A DNA stretch of 9,283 nt from the NCBI GenBank assembly GCA_945861845.1, contig CAMAWS010000093.1:1-9283 (forward strand), in the 5' to 3' direction. This document shows, piece by piece, positions 5,183 to 9,283 of the stretch. How positions within the stretch are numbered: the stretch's first letter is position 1; each line of letters starts with the position of its first letter. Made by a program: the position numbers and the translations under genes. The notes below the pieces were generated by a model. It made no database searches and had not been told where the DNA came from. It worked only from the letters and a program-made list of their open reading frames with translations. Source of the stretch: Candidatus Sulfopaludibacter sp. SbA3. Lineage in GTDB: Bacteria; Acidobacteriota; Terriglobia; 20CM-2-55-15.

Positions 5183-8100
5183 CTAGAAGTTCAAGCGGGC
5201 GCCGATGGTGATCTTCCGATCACCGCCAGCCGTCGTTATCCGTCCAAAGCTGGTGGAATTGATGCTCAGGTTCGCAACGGTTGGAGGAGCGAAAATCGGA
5301 TGGTTCAGCGCGTTAACCGCATCCGCCCGGAATTCAAACTCCTTCGTCTCCGTGATTCGAATGCGTTTGACCAGGTTCAGGTTGAGGGAAAGGGAATTGG
5401 GACCCTCAAGCCATCGCAGGCCCATATTCCCGATCTGCCCCGGAGCGGGATTTGTCAGGAGAAGTTTCCCCTGGGCGTCCGTAATGGCCCTGTTGCTGAA
5501 TGATCCACTGAGCGCATTGAGTGCGGAGACCGAAGCGGCCGACGGATCCGTGACCTGTTGAATGCCGGGGAAGTAGATGACGCCGTTTGCCACCTTTGTA
5601 ACTTTCCCGGAGCTCTTTGGGAAGTCTCCAACGATGTTTGGGGTGCTGACGCTTGTAGCCTGCGTCATTGTCGAAAGAGGAGCAAACACGCTGATGGGAG
5701 CTCCAGAGAACCAACTCAGGATTCCACCCACCTGCCAGCGCTCAACAATGCGCTGAACGACTCCCGGGGCGTTTGCGAGGAACCGGCGATTTGGCCCAAA
5801 TGGCAGCTCCAGCGTTCCGTTGCTCTGGAAGCCGTGAGTGCGGTGGAAACCGAGCAACGCCTTGTTCAAGGACCGTTTGTTGGGGTCGCGATAATCAATC
5901 GCTGTGTCGTTATCGTTTTCGCCCAGAGATCGGCTGAATGTGTACGAACCCTGTGCGGTGAAACCTTGAGACAACCGTTTGGTTACCTGGAGCTGCATCG
6001 AGTGGTACGTCGAGCTGCCCGGATTCGCGTTCAGTGTGACGACACTGAACTGCGGATTGAGCACAAAGAAATTCTCCGGGAACAGGCCGCTGTTTCGAAC
6101 GAAACCGCCGCCCTTGCCCGTGATGGCCGTGCTCGAGTTCAGGAAATTCGCAAGCTGGCCGATATTGCCATTCGCGATAAACGCCCTCGTGCTCGTGAAG
6201 GCGCGCAAGGCGGCGGATCCGGTTATCGTAGTGCCATTAACGACACCCGCTCCCGGAATATTGAGTCCCCTGAGCATCTGATCGAACATCGGGGCGTTGC
6301 CGCCAGCGCGCGTCACGTTGAACGCATCCAGGAACTGGTTCTTGAAAACATCCACCGTGTTGAGCTGGATACCGCCCCACAGGCTCGTGCCCTTTGTTCC
6401 GATATAGGCGAGGTCCATTGTGAGGCCCTGGCCCAGTTCCCGCTGTATGGACAGGTTGAAGTTTTGAATATACGGGTCCCGGCGATCCCGGGCATACGCC
6501 TGAATCGTCTCCGCGCGCGTCCCATCCAGCGGAGAGGTCTGGAGTGGTGAAAGCTGGTGCGGTATCGGCAAAGTCGCGTTCGCCAGTGACAGGTAACCGG
6601 CCTGCGTGAAGGTGACACCGTTGTTGCTGCTGCCCTCGAATGTTCCCGGAGGACTTAGAATGCCGGCCACGGCAGACTGCGCATTCTTTAGAGGCCCTCC
6701 GGTATAGCTCCAGCCGTATCCACCGCGAAGTACGGTCTTGTCTTTTCCAAACCACGGAATCGACCAACTGAAACCGATCGACGGAGCATAGTTGGTCCAT
6801 GTGTTGGGATAGGCCAGTTTGTCCGGATTCGGCGAATTCTTTCCGACGAACTCGATAGTCGTCAACGCGCCACAGGAAACTCCGCAGAGCCCCTTTTCAC
6901 CGCCGCCAACCGGTACGCCGGCCCGTCCAAGGCGCTCATAGGGCGTTCCAAACCATTCCCAATGAATGCCGTAGTTCAGAGTGAAGTCCGATCGCATTTT
7001 CCACGAGTCTTTTGCGAACCAGGCAAACTCGCTGGCTCGCCAATCCCGAAGCCTCATTTTGACTCCGTCGGTGTAGCCGACGAATGCTGGGTTCTTCGGG
7101 TCGCGGAGATCCCAGCCCTGCCGGATGCTGGCAATGGAGCCGGAAAGGTCGGTCAGCAAATTGCGCGCGGTCGTCTGGTTGTTGGCGCTTAAGCCCGGAA
7201 TGCTGACATTGTCGATACCCTGCACAGCCGGGCCGCCGGCGCCGAACGTCACGAGGGGCGTCATATTGGTGTCGTTGCCGCCGTTCGTATATCCGAACCG
7301 CCATTCACCGCCTAACTTGAACGCATGCGTCCCGTGGCTCCAGCTGAGCGTGTCCGCCAGGCTGTAGGCGGGACTGTCCGAGAAACTGGTGGTGCCGGCA
7401 TTGAAACTCGTCTGCTGGTTCAGGTTCGTATCCGGGAAGAGCGTAAACACCGTGTTGTAAGCGATTCCATTTTTCTGGGGAAGGGCGGCAAACGCCTTCT
7501 TGCCCTGCTCGTTGGGCTCGTCACGTTCGTCAAATCGGCCCACGTACCATGGCGCCCACTGGTATCGCAGCGTTGTCTTGTATCCGCCGCGCAGCTCGTT
7601 CACAAGGTTGGGAGACAATGTGGATACGAACGACGTTGTGAACACTTTCGGCCATCGCCAGTTCGCTCCGGAGTTTCCACCTGGCCATCCGGGGAGGCCT
7701 GCCTGCGTTCCCTGGTTGAGATTCCGCTCCCACGTGTAGACCACGCTCAGCTTGTGATTGGCGTTGAAGTTGTGGTCGATCCGCGTATTGAACTGGTCGC
7801 GATTCAGTTGATCGGATTGATTGCCGGCGCCCGAGGAGTCGAACCCGCTGATGCGGCGAGTCCACCGGATTCCCGCAACGTTCAGGCCGTCGCAATTCGT
7901 GCCGGTAGCCGTCGGTCCGCAGGTGGTGTAATCGTTCGGCATCGGCATGGCGGCAAGGACCGAATTCTGGACCAGGCCGGTCGGATCGAATCCCGGGCGG
8001 AACGGATCGCGATTGAAAACGCTGAACTGCTGCAGGTCGGCCGTTGCGTTTGCAGGCCTGACCGCATTGCCATTGCGATCCACCGTCGGGCTGTTCCCGT

Positions 8101-9130
8101 TGGCGTTCTGGTTATCCGCGCCAGGGAAAAAGCGGAATACGCCCTGCCGCGCCTGCGGCGTCAGCACAGCTCCTACGAAAGTCTGCTTGAAGATGTCGCG
8201 TTGTTCGTCCACCAGCACGAAGAAGAATGTCTTGTTCTTGAAGATGGGCCCGCCAAGACGGCCGCCAAACTGGTTCCGGTTCTCCCAGTCCTTTTGGACG
8301 CCATTAAAGTTATTGAACCAGTTGGACGCGTAGAGCGCCGAGTTCTTGTTGTTCCAGAAGAGGCTGCCGCGGAACTGGTTCGATCCCGAACGAGTGACCA
8401 TCTGTACCTGGCCTGAACCGCGTCCCGCCTCGGCATCCACCGGCGCGGTAATGACGCGCACTTCCTCAACCAGGTCGGAACTCGTGTACGTGACCGAAAA
8501 TGCGCCGTCGAGGTATCTGCCGTCGGTCACCACGAAACCGTCCCGCGTCGTATTCACCGCGCTGAAGCGCCCGCCGGCAAAGATGCCGGTATCGCCTTCA
8601 AAACCGCCGAGGCCCGAGCCGGCAGTGTTCATGGCATTGCTGACGCCGGCGCTGGTTGTGACCAGGTCCATCACATTGCGGCCGCCGAGCGGAAGATCAC
8701 GCACCTTGTATTCGGGGAGCACCGAGCCCACCGACGATGACGAAGTTGCAATAAGAGTGTCTGCCGCAACGGTGACTTCGACGGCCTGCGAGACAGAGCC
8801 CACCTGGAGCGTGAAGTTCAGCCGCACCTGCTGCGATATGCCAAGCGCCACACCTTCGAACGCCGCAGTCTGGAAACCGGGAAGCTCGGCACTGACCCTG
8901 TAGGCGCCGGTCTGTAGACTCGCAAATTGGTACGCGCCGGCTTCGTTGCTGATCACGGTGCTGACAATACCGGTCCCGGTGTTGGTAGCCGTTACCGAGA
9001 CGCCCGGTATCAAAGCTCCGGTTGCGTCCGAGACTGTGCCGCCCAAAGTGGCGTTGCTCGTTTGCGCAAAGGCCTGATTGGAGACAACAACACACATTAC
9101 GAGCGCTGCGATGAAAGCAAACTGTTTCAC
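5183..9130 (-). CDS. Oar-like TonB-dependent outer-membrane receptor with carboxypeptidase-regulatory domain
   Basis: A 1315-residue outer-membrane receptor, predicted to import a large substrate using energy from TonB-ExbB-ExbD. A signal peptide (residues 1-22, cleavage AFA/QT) is followed by a CarboxypepD_reg-type beta-sandwich (about 27-108, LGGTVSDATGALIPGVSV, YRVSAELPGFQT) and a plug region (about 135-250, VRDLPLGGRNVMDLV, EEVRVITAPVDAEAGRGSG). The long beta-barrel begins near MVTRSGSNQFRGSLFW. It ends in KITIGARLNF with the terminal Phe expected for BAM-assembled barrels. Substrate cannot be read from the sequence; no glycan- or metal-utilisation gene is adjacent. The start is GTG at 9130, supported by AAGGAGAGG on the - strand (9144-9136) and by the signal peptide. 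A sigma70-like promoter lies upstream and a hairpin downstream, so it is probably its own transcription unit. The intact frame over almost 4 kb shows no sign of decay. Confidence 0.96.
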   Translation of the reverse strand: MKQFAFIAALVMCVVVSNQAFAQTSNATLGGTVSDATGALIPGVSVTATNTGTGIVSTVISNEAGAYQFASLQTGAYRVSAELPGFQTAAFEGVALGISQQVRLNFTLQVGSVSQAVEVTVAADTLIATSSSSVGSVLPEYKVRDLPLGGRNVMDLVTTSAGVSNAMNTAGSGLGGFEGDTGIFAGGRFSAVNTTRDGFVVTDGRYLDGAFSVTYTSSDLVEEVRVITAPVDAEAGRGSGQVQMVTRSGSNQFRGSLFWNNKNSALYASNWFNNFNGVQKDWENRNQFGGRLGGPIFKNKTFFFVLVDEQRDIFKQTFVGAVLTPQARQGVFRFFPGADNQNANGNSPTVDRNGNAVRPANATADLQQFSVFNRDPFRPGFDPTGLVQNSVLAAMPMPNDYTTCGPTATGTNCDGLNVAGIRWTRRISGFDSSGAGNQSDQLNRDQFNTRIDHNFNANHKLSVVYTWERNLNQGTQAGLPGWPGGNSGANWRWPKVFTTSFVSTLSPNLVNELRGGYKTTLRYQWAPWYVGRFDERDEPNEQGKKAFAALPQKNGIAYNTVFTLFPDTNLNQQTSFNAGTTSFSDSPAYSLADTLSWSHGTHAFKLGGEWRFGYTNGGNDTNMTPLVTFGAGGPAVQGIDNVSIPGLSANNQTTARNLLTDLSGSIASIRQGWDLRDPKNPAFVGYTDGVKMRLRDWRASEFAWFAKDSWKMRSDFTLNYGIHWEWFGTPYERLGRAGVPVGGGEKGLCGVSCGALTTIEFVGKNSPNPDKLAYPNTWTNYAPSIGFSWSIPWFGKDKTVLRGGYGWSYTGGPLKNAQSAVAGILSPPGTFEGSSNNGVTFTQAGYLSLANATLPIPHQLSPLQTSPLDGTRAETIQAYARDRRDPYIQNFNLSIQRELGQGLTMDLAYIGTKGTSLWGGIQLNTVDVFKNQFLDAFNVTRAGGNAPMFDQMLRGLNIPGAGVVNGTTITGSAALRAFTSTRAFIANGNIGQLANFLNSSTAITGKGGGFVRNSGLFPENFFVLNPQFSVVTLNANPGSSTYHSMQLQVTKRLSQGFTAQGSYTFSRSLGENDNDTAIDYRDPNKRSLNKALLGFHRTHGFQSNGTLELPFGPNRRFLANAPGVVQRIVERWQVGGILSWFSGAPISVFAPLSTMTQATSVSTPNIVGDFPKSSGKVTKVANGVIYFPGIQQVTDPSAASVSALNALSGSFSNRAITDAQGKLLLTNPAPGQIGNMGLRWLEGPNSLSLNLNLVKRIRITETKEFEFRADAVNALNHPIFAPPTVANLSINSTSFGRITTAGGDRKITIGARLNF

Positions 9131-9135
9131 GATTT

Positions 9136-9144
9136 CCTCTCCTT
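9136..9144 (-). promoter_or_regulatory. Shine-Dalgarno site supporting a GTG start
   Basis: AAGGAGAGG on the - strand ends 5 nt before the GTG at 9130. Its strength, together with the signal peptide that follows directly, fixes this non-ATG start. Confidence 0.8.
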
Positions 9145-9188
9145 AACTGGTCAAGACGGTAAACTCAAATCATCCTGAATGCGCGTGC

Positions 9189-9217
9189 AGTATATTGAGG
9201 CACGGTGAGTTCTGCAA
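9189..9217 (-). promoter_or_regulatory. Candidate sigma70-type promoter of the receptor gene
   Basis: On the - strand TTGCAG (9217-9212) and TATACT (9194-9189) are spaced by exactly 17 nt. The -10 matches the consensus at 5/6 positions and the -35 at 3/6. The predicted transcript would have a leader of about 50 nt containing the Shine-Dalgarno site. No operator-like repeat is evident nearby. Confidence 0.55.
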
Positions 9218-9254
9218 TACAACGCTCGGCGCGGCGGCGTTGGTTCTACCTGTG

Positions 9255-9278
9255 GGCGCGGGGCTTCAGCCCCGTGCC
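9255..9278. repeat. GC-rich intergenic palindrome at the right edge
   Basis: A nearly perfect hairpin of about 10-11 bp with core GGGGCT/AGCCCC. It has one G-T mismatch on the + strand (9258/9275) and a minimal loop. It lies about 40 nt upstream of the receptor promoter and has no T-run. Its form resembles short GC-rich extragenic palindromes repeated through many soil-bacterial genomes; it could also be the terminator of a gene beyond the window. Confidence 0.55.
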
Positions 9279-9283
9279 AGGCT

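Noticed and set aside
5558..6550. 330-codon open frame on the + strand inside the receptor gene
   Set aside because: Antisense to the C-terminal barrel with no recognisable motif or ribosome site.
7325..8416. 363-codon open frame on the + strand inside the receptor gene
   Set aside because: It is fully antisense to the receptor barrel, shows repetitive Arg/Val composition and no motif; long shadows are expected in GC-rich genes.

Overview
The window looks like a chromosomal stretch from a Gram-negative soil-type bacterium, most probably an Acidobacteriota member. The main reason is the 1315-residue Oar-like TonB-dependent receptor with an N-terminal carboxypeptidase-regulatory domain, a family strongly expanded in that phylum. 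A tandem-GAF adenylate cyclase, a YaiI/YqxD protein and short GC-rich palindromes between genes fit the same picture. This assignment is inference; no rRNA or marker gene is present.

Layout. On the + strand, the 3' end of a coiled-coil ORF (2-235) overlaps the start of a GAF-GAF-PAS-class III adenylate cyclase (186-2462). A 115-nt convergent spacer with a near-perfect AT-rich inverted repeat follows. Everything to the right is on the - strand. In transcription order these are the TonB-dependent receptor (9130-5183), a retropepsin-like clan AA protease (5078-4707), a YaiI/YqxD (DUF188) protein (4599-4141), an unrecognised 85-residue protein with a strong Shine-Dalgarno site (4063-3806), and a monofunctional proline dehydrogenase (3504-2578).

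Working together. The receptor has its own sigma70-like promoter and Shine-Dalgarno site and is followed by a strong hairpin. The small genes are 77-107 nt apart, so limited co-transcription is possible, but no shared pathway is evident. Proline dehydrogenase has its own candidate promoter, placed so close to the ATG that a leaderless mRNA is possible. The + strand pair is a cAMP signalling module whose two GAF domains differ in the NKFDE motif.

The gaps hold repeat-like structure: two 28-nt direct repeat copies about 0.9 kb apart, each just downstream of a - strand ORF; a three-tier palindrome at 3660-3726; and a GC-rich hairpin at the right edge. I see no CRISPR array, tRNA, rRNA, transposase or recognisable defence or biosynthetic cluster. 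The most useful leads are the cyclase's regulatory region, the 85-residue gene and the intergenic repeats.
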